Assembly (NCBI RefSeq): GCF_003049665.1
Contig: NZ_PYWM01000022.1
Span: forward strand, 1-64,000
DNA: 64,000 bases
Direction: 5' to 3'
Source: Lysinibacillus mangiferihumi
Lineage (GTDB): Bacteria > Bacillota > Bacilli > Bacillales_A > Planococcaceae
Made by a program: the position numbers and the translations under genes. The notes below the pieces were generated by a model that saw nothing but the letters and a program-made list of their open reading frames with translations, searched no databases and had not been told where the DNA came from. This document shows, piece by piece, positions 18,690-28,679 of this stretch; positions within the stretch are counted from its first letter, which is position 1, and each line of letters starts with the position of its first letter.

Positions 18690-19667
18690 ATGTCAAAAAA
18701 AGTATTAGTATTAGGTGAAGTTCGTGAAGGAAGCTTACGTAATGTATCTTTCGAGGCAATTGCAGCAGCAAAACAAATCGCTGATGGCGGCGAAGTTGTA
18801 GGGGTACTTTTAGGAGATGCGGTTGCAGGGTTAGCAAGTGCATTATTCGAGCATGGGGCAGATCGTGTTGTGACAGTGGAGCATCCGCATTTAAAACAAT
18901 ATACATCAGATGGCTATGGACAAGCTTTATTAGCTGTTATCGAGCAAGAAAATCCAACAGGCATCGTATTTGGTCATACAGCTAATGGTAAAGATTTATC
19001 GCCTAAAATTGCGAGTAAATTACAAGCAGGACTTGTTTCTGACGTCACTTCTATTGAAGGTGCCGGTGACGATGTAGTATTCATCCGTCCAATTTATTCG
19101 GGTAAGGCTTTTGAAAAGGTAAAAGTAAAAGATGGCGTAGTGTTAGCTTCAATCCGTCCAAATAATATTGCACCTTTAGAAAAAGCACCAGGTAAAACAG
19201 GTGATGTATCTTCTATTACAGTTGATATTACAAATTTACGTTCAATCATTAAAGAGGTCGTACGTAAATCTTCAGAAGGCGTAGATCTTTCAGAAGCTAA
19301 AGTGGTAGTAGCAGGTGGTCGTGGTGTTAAATCAGAGGAAGGCTTCGAACCGCTAAAAGAATTAGCAGATTTACTTGGTGGTGCAGTTGGTGCATCTCGT
19401 GGAGCATGTGATGCTGAGTATTGTGATTATTCATTACAAATCGGTCAAACAGGTAAGGTTGTGACACCAGACCTTTACATCGCAGCAGGTATTTCTGGGG
19501 CTATCCAACATTTAGCAGGTATGTCAAACTCAAAAGTCATTGTAGCGATTAATAAAGATCCTGAGGCAAATATCTTTAAAGTAGCAGACTACGGTATCGT
19601 AGGCGATTTATTCGAAGTGATTCCATTGCTAATTGAAGAATTTAAAGCGTTAAAAGTGAACGCATAA
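18690..19667 (+). CDS. etfA: Electron transfer flavoprotein alpha subunit
   Basis: A 325-residue FAD-binding subunit of the ETF heterodimer. The C-terminal FAD domain is evident: [20 protein letters not shown] (about 205), [36 protein letters not shown], and [35 protein letters not shown] precedes the ATG. It is the last gene of the fatty-acid operon and its stop codon touches the terminator. Confidence 0.95.
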   Translation: MSKKVLVLGEVREGSLRNVSFEAIAAAKQIADGGEVVGVLLGDAVAGLASALFEHGADRVVTVEHPHLKQYTSDGYGQALLAVIEQENPTGIVFGHTANGKDLSPKIASKLQAGLVSDVTSIEGAGDDVVFIRPIYSGKAFEKVKVKDGVVLASIRPNNIAPLEKAPGKTGDVSSITVDITNLRSIIKEVVRKSSEGVDLSEAKVVVAGGRGVKSEEGFEPLKELADLLGGAVGASRGACDAEYCDYSLQIGQTGKVVTPDLYIAAGISGAIQHLAGMSNSKVIVAINKDPEANIFKVADYGIVGDLFEVIPLLIEEFKALKVNA

Positions 19668-19693
19668 GCTAGGGGTCTTCCCTAGCTTTTTTA
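19666..19693 (+). terminator. Terminator after etfA
   Basis: AAGCTAGGG-TCTT-CCCTAGCTT followed by TTTT. Confidence 0.9.
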
Positions 19694-19809
19694 ATGCTTG
19701 AGAGAAGAAAAAATGGGGAATAGTAAGATAGAGCAACAGGATAGCCAATTGTATGTAAAGCCTAAATTCGACATTGCAGGCAGATTGTTCGCTCAACATA
19801 AATTAACCA

Positions 19810-19818
19810 TGCTATACT
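19810..19818 (+). promoter_or_regulatory. Extended -10 promoter of trxA
   Basis: TGCTATACT (TGn plus TATACT at 19813-19818) precedes trxA by about 30 bases; the -35 is weak. Confidence 0.55.
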
Positions 19819-19849
19819 ACAAACATAGTAAGTTTAAGGAGGATTTCAA

Positions 19850-20161
19850 ATGGCAATTGTACATGCAACAGATGCGACGTTCCAAGATGATATTAAAGAA
19901 GGCTTAGTATTAGTCGACTTTTGGGCTGCTTGGTGTGGACCATGTAAAATGATTGGACCAGTTCTTGAAGAAATGGATGCTGCGGGTAGTGCTGCTAAAA
20001 TCGTCAAAGTTGACGTAGATAACAACCAAGGTACTGCTGCACAATACCAAATCATGTCTATTCCTTCACTGCTTTTATTCAAAAATGGTGAATTAGTAGA
20101 CAAAACTGTTGGTTTCCAACCAAAAGAAGCATTAGAAGCTTTCATCGCAAAACATGCTTAA
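19850..20161 (+). CDS. trxA: Thioredoxin
   Basis: A 103-residue cytosolic thioredoxin. The redox-active motif reads WCGPCK (residues 28-33), with the conserved Asp in VDFWAAW and the cis-proline loop in MSIPSLLLF. It reduces protein disulfides using thioredoxin reductase. AAGGAGG lies seven bases before the ATG. It sits alone between two terminators, ahead of uvrC, as in B. subtilis. Confidence 0.97.
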   Translation: MAIVHATDATFQDDIKEGLVLVDFWAAWCGPCKMIGPVLEEMDAAGSAAKIVKVDVDNNQGTAAQYQIMSIPSLLLFKNGELVDKTVGFQPKEALEAFIAKHA

Positions 20162-20173
20162 TTCGTAAAAAAA

Positions 20174-20209
20174 GAGCTGAGCCATCTTTAGATGTGCTCG
20201 GCTTTTTTT
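20174..20209 (+). terminator. Terminator after trxA
   Basis: GAGCTGAGCCATC-TTTA-GATGTGCTCGGCT hairpin followed by TTTTTTT. Confidence 0.9.
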
Positions 20210-20317
20210 CGTTATATAATAAAAGAGAAGCAACCGTTAAATGTTGATATTTGATATCCGTTTAGGCATCGCAAATGGCGCTTTTATTTAGCATCAAAAA
20301 AAGGGGGCAGGTAGGCG

Positions 20318-22108
20318 ATGAATGATTTAATTAAACGAAAGCTTGATATTTTACCAGATCAGCCTGGCTGCTATTTGATGAAAGATCGACAAGGGACAAT
20401 TATTTATGTAGGCAAGGCAAAGGTGCTAAAAAATCGAGTGCGCTCCTATTTTACAGGAACACACGAAGGCAAAACACAACGCCTTGTTGGCGAAATTGAA
20501 GATTTTGAGTATATTGTGACTTCATCTAATTTGGAGGCACTTATTTTAGAGTTGAACCTTATAAAGCTACACGATCCTAAATACAATATCATGCTTACGG
20601 ATGATAAAACATATCCGTATTTAAAAATTACGAACGAGAAATATCCACGACTTATTACAACACGTAAAGTAAAAAAAGATAAGGCAAAATATTTTGGTCC
20701 TTATCCAAATGCGTATGCAGCAAGTGAGACGAAAAAGCTGCTGGATAGACTATATCCGCTACGTAAATGTGTGCAATTACCATCCAAGGTTTGCTTGTAC
20801 TATCATATGGGACAGTGCTTAGCTCCATGTGTAAAGGATATTGATGCTCACATATATCACGATATGATTGAAGATATGACGAAGTTTTTAAATGGCGGTG
20901 TTGAGACAGTAAAAAAAGAACTTGAGGACAAGATGCTAGTCGCGGCAGAGCAACTAGAATTTGAGCGAGCGAAGGAGTTCCGCGATCAAATTGCACATAT
21001 TGAGACGGTTATGCAAAAACAAAAAATCGTGTCTAGTGATACGACCAACCGCGATGTCTTCGGTTATGCGGTTGAAAAAGGTTGGATGTGTGTGCAAGTG
21101 TTTTTCGTTCGTCAAGGCAAGTTAATTGAGCGAGATGTCTCCATTTTCCCAATTTATCAGGACGTGGAGGAAGAATTTTTAACGTTTGTCGGACGCTTTT
21201 ATGAAAAGCTAGAGCATATTAAACCGAAAGAAATTTTCATTCCACAGGCTATTGATGCGGCAATTTTAACCGAATTATTAGGGGTTAAAGTACTGACACC
21301 GAAGCGAGGGCAAAAGAAAGAGCTAGTTGATTTGGCTATGAAAAATGCGGAAATTGCTGTGGCAGCTAAATTCCAATTGATTGAACGACAAGAAGAACGC
21401 ACAATTGGCGCATGCGAGGCACTAGGCGAAGCAATGGGCATTTCAGCACCACTGCGCATTGAAGCATTCGATAATAGCCATATGCATGGTACGGATGCGG
21501 TATCAGCAATGGTTGTTTTTATTGATGGTAAACCGGCAAAGAAAGAATATCGTAAATACAAAACACGAACAGCCGCAAAACATGACGATTACGGGGCAAT
21601 GCAGGAAGTGATACGACGCCGTTACACGAGGGTATTAAAAGAAGGCTTGCCATTGCCCGATTTAGTGCTAATAGATGGTGGTAAAGGACAGATGGAAGTG
21701 GCACGAGAAGTGTTGGAAGATGAACTTGGTCTTGTTATTCCAATCGCTGGTTTAGCAAAAGATGATAAGCATAATACATCTCAGCTCTTGTTCGGTGATC
21801 CGCCTGATGTTATCGCATTAAAACGAACGAGTGATGGCTTTTATTTACTTCAACGTATTCAGGATGAAGTGCACCGTTTTGCTATTACATTCCTACGGCA
21901 ACAACATGAAAAAAATGCGATTCAATCTGTACTCGATGGCATTGAAGGTGTTGGACCGAAACGAAAGCAACAGCTATTGAAGCATTTTGGCTCAGTTAAA
22001 AAGATTCGTGAGGCGAGTGAGCTTGCCCTTCAAGAAGCAGGAATGCCTGCAAACTTAGCGAACATTATTTACACTTATTTTCAGCAGCAGACGTTGTCAA
22101 AGGATTAG
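20318..22108 (+). CDS. uvrC: Excinuclease ABC subunit C
   Basis: A 596-residue UvrC nuclease that makes both incisions in nucleotide excision repair. The N-terminal GIY-YIG domain is seen as [19 protein letters not shown] (about 17-35). A cysteine-rich patch lies near 150-175, the UVR (UvrB-binding) segment is [17 protein letters not shown] (about 210), the RNase H-like 5' nuclease domain starts [10 protein letters not shown] (about 385), and a helix-hairpin-helix ends the protein ([19 protein letters not shown]). GGGGGCAGG precedes the ATG. Confidence 0.96.
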   Translation: MNDLIKRKLDILPDQPGCYLMKDRQGTIIYVGKAKVLKNRVRSYFTGTHEGKTQRLVGEIEDFEYIVTSSNLEALILELNLIKLHDPKYNIMLTDDKTYPYLKITNEKYPRLITTRKVKKDKAKYFGPYPNAYAASETKKLLDRLYPLRKCVQLPSKVCLYYHMGQCLAPCVKDIDAHIYHDMIEDMTKFLNGGVETVKKELEDKMLVAAEQLEFERAKEFRDQIAHIETVMQKQKIVSSDTTNRDVFGYAVEKGWMCVQVFFVRQGKLIERDVSIFPIYQDVEEEFLTFVGRFYEKLEHIKPKEIFIPQAIDAAILTELLGVKVLTPKRGQKKELVDLAMKNAEIAVAAKFQLIERQEERTIGACEALGEAMGISAPLRIEAFDNSHMHGTDAVSAMVVFIDGKPAKKEYRKYKTRTAAKHDDYGAMQEVIRRRYTRVLKEGLPLPDLVLIDGGKGQMEVAREVLEDELGLVIPIAGLAKDDKHNTSQLLFGDPPDVIALKRTSDGFYLLQRIQDEVHRFAITFLRQQHEKNAIQSVLDGIEGVGPKRKQQLLKHFGSVKKIREASELALQEAGMPANLANIIYTYFQQQTLSKD

Positions 22109-22246
22109 ACATATGCTAATGTTGGAATAGAACATAGCAATGGTAATACCATTATGTTCTAACAATCCTTGTATGAACGATTGTGCAATAAAGCATAATA
22201 ACGAAGTATTTTCATAAAAGGTAAAATTACATTTCACTATTTTAAG

Positions 22247-22420
22247 TGATGATAGAGGTGCAAGGTTCAATAGTAGCACATCGAAGGATGGACAAATCCA
22301 GTGATGATGTGTGAAAGGGGAGCTTGCCGAAGTGAAGTATCGTTGTTCCGATACTTTGCTGGTTTTGCATTTAACAGATGTAGGACTGTCGAATCTTGAC
22401 GTTTCGGAGAGCTATCACAC
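22247..22420 (+). promoter_or_regulatory. Lysine riboswitch (L box)
   Basis: Conserved L-box segments occur in order: GATAGAGGTGCAAGG (22251), AGTAGC (22272), GAAAGGGGAGCTTGCCGAAG (22313-22332), a variable stem (GAAGTATCG...CGATACTTT), GACTGTC (22384), and the closing GGAGAGCTATC (22406-22416). It lies between uvrC and the aspartokinase gene. Lysine binding should favour the downstream terminator at 22451 and lower aspartokinase expression. Confidence 0.9.
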
Positions 22421-22450
22421 ATGCGCAAGCTATTTTATTGTACATGTTGC

Positions 22451-22485
22451 AGGCAGCTTTCACGTTATGTGATGGCTGCCTTTTT
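22451..22485 (+). terminator. Riboswitch-controlled terminator of lysC
   Basis: AGGCAGC...GGCTGCC hairpin followed by TTTTT, placed between the L box and the aspartokinase start. Confidence 0.88.
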
Positions 22486-22525
22486 GCTGTTCTAGAAACG
22501 AATCTAAAAAAGGAGAATGATGAAA

Positions 22526-23755
22526 ATGGCAAGTATTGTATTGAAATTTGGTGGACCTGCAATCGCCTCAACAGAGCGGATTCAGGAGGTCGCTAAAATT
22601 GCAATGGCAAAAAAAGAGCGTGGCTATGATGTAGTAGTAGTGACAGCAGCGATGGGCCGTACAGCTAAAGACTTAACTAAAATGGTACGTGCATTATCAG
22701 ATGATGCCTCTAAGCGTGAGATGGATGTACTGTTATCGACGAGCTCGCAACTATCAAGTGCACTATTTGCGATTGCTTTGCAAGAGGCCGGTTATGATGC
22801 AGTGTCATTAACTGGCTGGCAAGCTGGTGTGCAGACAGATGCAAAACATTTTAATGCACGTATTGATCAAATCAATGTTCGTCGCATGCAAGAGCATATG
22901 ACACAAGGACAAATTGTTGTTATTGCTGGGGAACAAGGGATGAATGCTGCCAACAATATTACAACACTTGGAAAGGGTGGAGCGGAAACGACAGCAGTAG
23001 CCATTGCAGCAGCATTAGATGCAGAGCGTGTTGAGATTTATACAAATGTCGATGGTGTCTATACAGCTGATCCAAGTCATATTGAAAAAGCGAGAAAGTT
23101 ACAGGAGATTTCCTATGATGAAATGTTGGAACTTTCGCATTTAGGGTCACATATTCTACATCCACGTGCAGTGGAGTTAGCAAAAAAATTTCAAATCCCG
23201 GTGATTATTCGTTCAAGTGTAGTTGATACAGTAGGGACTTTATTGAAGGAGGAAGTTGAAATGGAGAAAAATTTAATTGTACGTGGTGTTGCTTTCGAAG
23301 CAGATATTATTCGTCTAACAATTGGCTATGATACATATTCAACTGCGTCGTTAGCAGATATGTTTGCGATACTGGCAGAAAACCGCATTAATGTTGATAT
23401 TATTGTTCAAGCTATTATTGAAGGTGTGAAACCATCTGTATCCTTTACCATTTTAAAAGAGGAATTTGCTGAAGCTTTACGAGTGTTAGAAAATAGTAAA
23501 TTGTCGCTTGGTTTTAGCTTTGCCGATTTTGAAATCGGCTTAGCGAAAGTTTCGATTATTGGATCTGGGATGGCATCGAATCCTGGAGTAGCTGCCAGAA
23601 TGTTTGATCGCTTACGTCGAGAGGATATTCCAGTAAAAATGGTGAGTACGTCGGAAATTAAAGTCTCTGTTGTTGTGCCGCAAGACGAAATGATTCGAGC
23701 TGCTAATGCATTACATGAGGAGTTTAATTTAGAAGAAGAGATTCACAAACAGTAA
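22526..23755 (+). CDS. lysC: Aspartate kinase, lysine-type, alpha subunit
   Basis: A kinase of 409 residues that phosphorylates aspartate, the first step toward lysine, threonine, methionine and diaminopimelate. The amino-acid kinase domain covers about 1-240 and two ACT domains follow. Kinase signatures include the GEQGMNAANNITTLGKGGAETTAVAIA region and YTNVDGVYTADP. Oddly, the usual KFGGTSV near the N-terminus reads KFGGPAI. Three in-frame ATGs (22517, 22520, 22526) follow AAGGAG; 22526 has the best spacing. It is under an L-box riboswitch and contains an internal start at 23261. Confidence 0.92.
   Translation: MASIVLKFGGPAIASTERIQEVAKIAMAKKERGYDVVVVTAAMGRTAKDLTKMVRALSDDASKREMDVLLSTSSQLSSALFAIALQEAGYDAVSLTGWQAGVQTDAKHFNARIDQINVRRMQEHMTQGQIVVIAGEQGMNAANNITTLGKGGAETTAVAIAAALDAERVEIYTNVDGVYTADPSHIEKARKLQEISYDEMLELSHLGSHILHPRAVELAKKFQIPVIIRSSVVDTVGTLLKEEVEMEKNLIVRGVAFEADIIRLTIGYDTYSTASLADMFAILAENRINVDIIVQAIIEGVKPSVSFTILKEEFAEALRVLENSKLSLGFSFADFEIGLAKVSIIGSGMASNPGVAARMFDRLRREDIPVKMVSTSEIKVSVVVPQDEMIRAANALHEEFNLEEEIHKQ
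23261..23755 (+). other. lysC: Internal translation start giving the aspartokinase beta subunit
   Basis: A strong internal ribosome site AAGGAGG (23247-23253) lies seven bases before an in-frame ATG at 23261. Starting there yields 164 residues, MEKNLIVRGVAFEAD onward, that is the two regulatory ACT domains alone. B. subtilis aspartokinase II is known to be made as alpha and beta subunits from in-phase overlapping reading frames of nearly the same sizes, so this is very probably the same arrangement. Confidence 0.8.
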
Positions 23756-23770
23756 CTACTATATAAAAAT

Positions 23771-23810
23771 GACAAAAGGCATCAAGCGTAACATCTTGTT
23801 GCCTTTTGTC
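23771..23810. terminator. Bidirectional terminator between lysC and yslB
   Basis: GACAAAAGGC...GCCTTTTGTC stem. The reverse-strand side runs into TCATTTTTAT, so it probably serves yslB, and it may also end lysC. Confidence 0.7.
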
Positions 23811-23856
23811 CACACGTATAAGGTTTGCTTTTCTTACAAAAGAATCCTTTAGACTT

Positions 23857-24291
23857 TTATTCATTTGTTATTGTATTCATAATACGTTCTTTAACATCCC
23901 ATTTGACTGTAAACGTGACAAGCTGTTGTTTTTCACGCTTCTCATCATAACATTCAGTCAAGTACCCTTTTACTTGCTGAATTTGTTCAGCAATAAAGCC
24001 TGCTTCAAGTCTAAAGCTACGATTTTGAATTTGTAAAAGGGTTGGTTCATTCATTAAATGGAAAATACGTCCATCTTTAGACTCCTTTGTCAATACTAGA
24101 TTACCCCAGCACGCATCTGCGAAAAATGCGATAAGTTCATCTTGACTTTTACAAGGAAACTTCCGTGCAAGCTCCTTGCCAGCCCAATATAGTACGTCAT
24201 CCTCATGTTTACCGAGTATTGAAGATAGGACATGATCACGAATTAACTCATATCCAAATGATGAGATAGTATTAGATGGATTATTTAACAT
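23857..24291 (-). CDS. yslB: YslB-family DUF2507 protein
   Basis: A 144-residue cytosolic protein. The N-terminus (FGYELIRDHVLSSILGKHEDDVLYWAGKELARKFP) matches the YslB/DUF2507 family in Bacillaceae, related to the 4-vinyl reductase (V4R) fold. Its function is unknown. It sits divergently from sdhC, as in B. subtilis. AAGAAGGA precedes the ATG on the reverse strand. Confidence 0.85.
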   Translation of the reverse strand: MLNNPSNTISSFGYELIRDHVLSSILGKHEDDVLYWAGKELARKFPCKSQDELIAFFADACWGNLVLTKESKDGRIFHLMNEPTLLQIQNRSFRLEAGFIAEQIQQVKGYLTECYDEKREKQQLVTFTVKWDVKERIMNTITNE

Positions 24292-24423
24292 AGAAATCCT
24301 TCTTTCTTAGAATTTTCTTATAATTTAGTACCAATAAAGTAATGATAGATTTTTCGAGAAGAAACGACACGTTATGTACTAGATTACTTCTTTAATAAGG
24401 TCTAGCAAAAACTCTATGTTACC

Positions 24424-24452
24424 TTGACGCTCGTAGCTCTTGAGAGTACAAT
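24424..24452 (+). promoter_or_regulatory. Sigma-A promoter of sdhCAB
   Basis: TTGACG (24424-24429), 17 bases, TACAAT (24447-24452). The leader to sdhC is about 105 bases. A second weaker -10 (CATAAT, 24461) follows. Confidence 0.72.
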
Positions 24453-24563
24453 AAACATGTCATAATATTGTACCATGATGAAATACACAGTCAATGGAGT
24501 ATCATTTACAAAATGATGACTTCTTTTGTTGTGCTATTTTAAGTACTAAGGGGGGTAACAGTC

Positions 24564-25172
24564 TTGTCGAAAGATCGAGAGTTTTTATGGCGTCGCTTAC
24601 ATTCTCTACTTGGGATCATTCCAGTAGGTCTGTTTTTAACGATGCACCTATTCATTAACTTTACAGCAACAGGCGGAGCAGAAAGTTACAATGATGCTAC
24701 CGCAGTAATGGAAAAAATTCCATTTCTTATCCTAGTTGAGTGGATTGTCATCTACATTCCATTAATGTTCCACGCATTCTATGGTGTGTTCATTGCATTC
24801 ACAGCTACACCAAATACAGGGCGTTTCAGCACATACCGTAACTGGATGTTCTCATTACAACGCTTCACAGGTGTATTTTTAGTAATTTTCATTGCATGGC
24901 ATATTTTCCAAACTCGTATTCAAAAAGCGCTTGGTACACACGTTGATTACGACATGATGGCAAATATCGTTGCAAATCCATTTATGCTTGGATTCTACAT
25001 TGTTGGTATTTTATCAGCAACTTTCCACTTAACAAATGGTTTGTGGTCATTCTTAGTAAGCTGGGGTATTACACAATCACCACAGTCTCAAAAGATTGCT
25101 ACTTATGTAACAAACGTTCTTTTCGTAATTCTAAGTGTAGTTGGTGTGGCTGCTATTTTAGCTTTCGTATAA
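24564..25172 (+). CDS. sdhC: Succinate dehydrogenase cytochrome b558 subunit
   Basis: A 202-residue membrane anchor with five transmembrane helices that binds two haems b and reduces menaquinone. The family start DREFLWRRLHSLLGIIPVG is present and haem-ligand histidines are in RRLHSLL, LTMHLF, FHAFYG and IAWHIF. The start is TTG at 24564, eight bases after GGGGGGTAA; no ATG lies in a suitable place. First gene of sdhCAB. Confidence 0.95.
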   Translation: MSKDREFLWRRLHSLLGIIPVGLFLTMHLFINFTATGGAESYNDATAVMEKIPFLILVEWIVIYIPLMFHAFYGVFIAFTATPNTGRFSTYRNWMFSLQRFTGVFLVIFIAWHIFQTRIQKALGTHVDYDMMANIVANPFMLGFYIVGILSATFHLTNGLWSFLVSWGITQSPQSQKIATYVTNVLFVILSVVGVAAILAFV

Positions 25173-25239
25173 TTCAATAGAAGCTACTATAAGAGTACAT
25201 GCAATCATTGCAATTTTTTAAGAGGAGTGAGAAATAATC

Positions 25240-26994
25240 ATGGCGAAAAGCAAAATAATTGTTGTCGGCGGCGGTTTAGCTGGTCTGATGGCAACGATTA
25301 AAGCAGCTGAAGTTGGTACTGAAGTTGATTTATTCTCATTAGTTCCTGTAAAACGCTCACACTCTGTATGTGCGCAAGGCGGAATTAATGGTGCCGTAAA
25401 TACAAAAGGTGAAGGGGATTCTCCTTGGATTCACTTTGATGATACAGTATATGGTGGGGATTTCTTAGCGAACCAACCACCAGTTAAAGGTATGTGTGAT
25501 GCTGCCCCTGGTATTATTCACTTAATGGACCGTATGGGTGTAATGTTCAACCGTACACCAGAAGGTTTACTTGATTTCCGCCGTTTCGGTGGTACGTTAA
25601 TGCACCGTACAGCATTCTCAGGTGCAACAACTGGTCAGCAATTACTATACGCGTTGGACGAGCAAGTTCGTTCTCACGAAGTAGCTGGTTTAGTTAACAA
25701 ATATGAACACTGGGAATTCCTTGGTGTTGTTATCGATGATGACGGCGTTTGCCGCGGTATCGTCGCACAAAATATGCGTACAGAAGAAATTCAATCATTC
25801 CGTGCAGACGCTGTTATTATGGCGACTGGTGGCCCTGGTATTATCTTCGGTAAAACAACAAACTCTGTTATTAACACAGGTTCTGCTGCTTCTATCGTAT
25901 ACCAACAAGGTGCTTCATACGCGAATGGTGAGTTCATTCAAATTCACCCAACAGCGATTCCTGGGGACGACAAAAACCGTCTAATGTCAGAATCTGCTCG
26001 TGGTGAAGGTGGCCGTATTTGGACATATAAAGACGGTAAACCTTGGTACTTCTTAGAAGAAAAATACCCTGCATATGGTAACTTAGTACCACGTGATATC
26101 GCAACACGTGAAATTTTCGACGTTTGTGTAAACCAAAAACTTGGTATCAACGGCGAAAACATGGTATACCTAGATCTTTCTCATAAAGATCCACATGAAT
26201 TAGATGTAAAACTTGGTGGTATCATTGAAATCTACGAAAAATTCGTAGGTGATGACCCACGTAAATTACCAATGAAAATTTTCCCTGCAGTTCACTACTC
26301 AATGGGTGGATTATGGGTTGACTACAACCAAATGACTGAAATTCCTGGTCTATTCGCAGCGGGTGAATGTGATTACTCTCAACATGGTGCAAACCGTCTT
26401 GGTGCTAACTCATTATTATCTGCAATTTATGGCGGTATGGTTGCTGGTCCAAATGCAGTAGATTACGTTAAACATCTTAAAAAGCATGCTGAAGATTTAT
26501 CGCAAGATATTTATGATGCACGTGTTAAAGAAGAGCAAGCGAAATGGGATGCTATCATGAAAATGGACGGCACAGAAAACGCTTACCTTCTTCATAAAGA
26601 GCTTGGTGAGTTAATGACTGCTACAATGACAGTTGTACGCTATAACGACCAACTTGAAGAAACATATAAAAAACTTGGTGAATTCCAAAAACGTTGGGAA
26701 AACATTAACATCAACGATACACAAAAATGGAGTAACCAAGGTGCTCACTTTACACGTCAGTTGAAAAACATGCTTTACCTAGCGAAAGTAATGACAAAAG
26801 GTGCTTTACTTCGTAATGAATCTCGTGGTGCGCACTATAAACCAGACTTCCCGCAACGTGATGATGAAAACTTCTTAAAAACAACGATGGCCAAATTCGA
26901 CCCAGCTACGGGCGAGCCAGTTATCACATATCAAGAAGTAGACGTTTCATTAATCCCACCACGTAAACGTGACTACTCTGCGAAAGGAGACTAA
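25240..26994 (+). CDS. sdhA: Succinate dehydrogenase flavoprotein subunit
   Basis: A 584-residue FAD subunit oxidising succinate to fumarate. The dinucleotide fold VVGGGLAGLMATIKAAE is at residues 7-23, and the flavin-linking histidine is in RSHSVCAQGGINGA (about 42). Substrate residues are in HPTAIPGDDKNRLMSESARGEGG and the C-terminal catalytic region includes HYSMGGLWVDYNQMTEIPGLFAAGEC. AAGAGGAGTG precedes the ATG. sdhB follows six bases later. Confidence 0.97.
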   Translation: MAKSKIIVVGGGLAGLMATIKAAEVGTEVDLFSLVPVKRSHSVCAQGGINGAVNTKGEGDSPWIHFDDTVYGGDFLANQPPVKGMCDAAPGIIHLMDRMGVMFNRTPEGLLDFRRFGGTLMHRTAFSGATTGQQLLYALDEQVRSHEVAGLVNKYEHWEFLGVVIDDDGVCRGIVAQNMRTEEIQSFRADAVIMATGGPGIIFGKTTNSVINTGSAASIVYQQGASYANGEFIQIHPTAIPGDDKNRLMSESARGEGGRIWTYKDGKPWYFLEEKYPAYGNLVPRDIATREIFDVCVNQKLGINGENMVYLDLSHKDPHELDVKLGGIIEIYEKFVGDDPRKLPMKIFPAVHYSMGGLWVDYNQMTEIPGLFAAGECDYSQHGANRLGANSLLSAIYGGMVAGPNAVDYVKHLKKHAEDLSQDIYDARVKEEQAKWDAIMKMDGTENAYLLHKELGELMTATMTVVRYNDQLEETYKKLGEFQKRWENININDTQKWSNQGAHFTRQLKNMLYLAKVMTKGALLRNESRGAHYKPDFPQRDDENFLKTTMAKFDPATGEPVITYQEVDVSLIPPRKRDYSAKGD

Positions 26995-26999
26995 GAATT

Positions 27000-27779
27000 A
27001 TGGAAATCGCAGCTAATACTGGAAGAATGGTAAAAGTTGAAATTTTACGTCAAGATACACAAGGTGGCCAAAGCTACTGGCAGAAATTCGAAGTTCCTTA
27101 CCGTCATGGTATGAACGTTATTTCTGTGTTAATGGAGATTCAAAAAAATCCAGTGATGGCAAACGGTGAAAAAACTACACCAGTTTCATGGGATATGAAC
27201 TGTCTTGAAGAAGTTTGTGGCGCATGTTCAATGGTAATCAATGGTCGTCCTCGTCAATCATGTTCAACATTGATTGATCAATTGACTGAACCAGTTCGCC
27301 TTGAGCCAATGAAAACTTTCCCGGTTGTACGTGACTTACAAGTTGACCGTGATCGTATGTTCAACGCACTGAAAAAAGTTAAAGCATGGGTACCAATCGA
27401 TGGTACGTATGATTTAGGTGAAGGTCCACGTATGCCAGAAGGTAAACGTCAATGGGCTTATGAATTATCTAAATGTATGACTTGTGGTGTTTGTATGGAA
27501 GCATGTCCAAACGTGTCTGAAAAAGCTTCATTCATTGGACCAGCACCATTATCACAAGTACGTCTATTTAACACTCACCCAACAGGTGCAATGATTAAAG
27601 ACGAACGTTTAAATGCAATTATGGGTGACGGCGGTCTTGCTAACTGCGGTAACTCTCAAAACTGTGTAGCTGCTTGTCCTAAAGGTATTCCTTTAACAAC
27701 ATCTATCGCATCTTTAAATCGTGCAACAACAGTGCAAATGTTCCGTAACTTCTTCGGTTCTGACCATTACGTTGACTAA
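27000..27779 (+). CDS. sdhB: Succinate dehydrogenase iron-sulfur subunit
   Basis: A 259-residue subunit carrying three iron-sulfur clusters between SdhA and the cytochrome. The [2Fe-2S] ligands lie in CLEEVCGACSMVINGRPRQSC (about 63-83), and the C-terminal clusters in CMTCGVCMEACP (about 160) and CGNSQNCVAACPKG (about 216). AAAGGAG lies within the end of sdhA. A terminator follows. Confidence 0.97.
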   Translation: MEIAANTGRMVKVEILRQDTQGGQSYWQKFEVPYRHGMNVISVLMEIQKNPVMANGEKTTPVSWDMNCLEEVCGACSMVINGRPRQSCSTLIDQLTEPVRLEPMKTFPVVRDLQVDRDRMFNALKKVKAWVPIDGTYDLGEGPRMPEGKRQWAYELSKCMTCGVCMEACPNVSEKASFIGPAPLSQVRLFNTHPTGAMIKDERLNAIMGDGGLANCGNSQNCVAACPKGIPLTTSIASLNRATTVQMFRNFFGSDHYVD

Positions 27780-27791
27780 TTGTACAATGCT

Positions 27792-27826
27792 ACTCCCTTA
27801 CACAATAGTGTAAGGGAGTTTTTTTA
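27792..27826 (+). terminator. Terminator of sdhCAB
   Basis: ACTCCCTTACAC-AATA-GTGTAAGGGAGT followed by TTTTTT. Confidence 0.95.
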
Positions 27827-27990
27827 TAGACTGTTAGATAGAAGATGAGTGAAATCGTGAATAAAACACTAAAATTTCTGATTTTTCTATCATAATTGCC
27901 TCTCTTCCTTTATAATGAATTTGTATTCATTTTTAACGATGGTAATACGAATAGATTAACAGTAGGCAATCACACAAAGGGGTTGGGGAT

Positions 27991-28449
27991 ATGAAAGCAA
28001 ATTATATTGAAGACTTTGAGAAATGGGCAGAGGATTTTTCATTTTATATTGAGGTACGTGTGCGTTTTTCGGAAACGGATATGTATGGGCATATGAATAA
28101 TACCGTTAGCTTTACATATTTTGAACAGGCTAGAATCGATTATTTTAATCATTTAGGCATATTAATGCCTTCTGCATTGGACGACAAAGTAAAGGGGATT
28201 CCGATTGTAGCAGATTTACAATGTGATTATCGAAAGCAAGTTTTCTTTAATGATGTACTTCGTATATATACAAAAGTAGCGAAATTAGGTAACTCATCAA
28301 TGGATATCCATTACTTAGCGAAAAATCAAAAGGATGAAGTATGCTTTACAGGTCGTGGTACAGTAGTACAAATGGATCCACGAACAGGTAAAAGCGTGCC
28401 GATATCACAAGAAGAAAAGGCGCAATTAGCACAGTTAGTGATTATGTAA
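27991..28449 (+). CDS. ysmA: Hotdog-fold acyl-CoA thioesterase
   Basis: A 152-residue 4-hydroxybenzoyl-CoA thioesterase-like hotdog protein. The catalytic-type motif RFSETDMYGHMNNTVSFTYFEQARIDYF spans residues 26-53, with the Asp-x-x-x-His-x-x-Asn pattern. It hydrolyses an acyl-CoA whose identity is not known. AAAGGGGTTGGGG precedes the ATG. B. subtilis has ysmA in the same place, between sdhB and gerE. Confidence 0.85.
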   Translation: MKANYIEDFEKWAEDFSFYIEVRVRFSETDMYGHMNNTVSFTYFEQARIDYFNHLGILMPSALDDKVKGIPIVADLQCDYRKQVFFNDVLRIYTKVAKLGNSSMDIHYLAKNQKDEVCFTGRGTVVQMDPRTGKSVPISQEEKAQLAQLVIM

Positions 28450-28679
28450 TTTGCTATTCAGCGAGTGCTTCATTCTTTTAAGTGAGGCATAATGGAATAT
28501 TGGCATGGATGGAGGTCGGCGTGGAATTTCTTGTGGCAGGTAACGCAGATTTTCCCGAGCATGCTCGAAAAAAGAAGCTAGGGCGTCAAGAATTCCATTT
28601 TTCATGTCATTTGTCGCGCGAAAAAGAAGAACTTCCGAAATTTTTGTGGAAACTCGGTGTATTCATGAAAATAGCCGTC

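Noticed and set aside
19698-19907. 69-codon frame before trxA
   Set aside because: It runs through the trxA promoter, ribosome site and the first codons of trxA in another frame.
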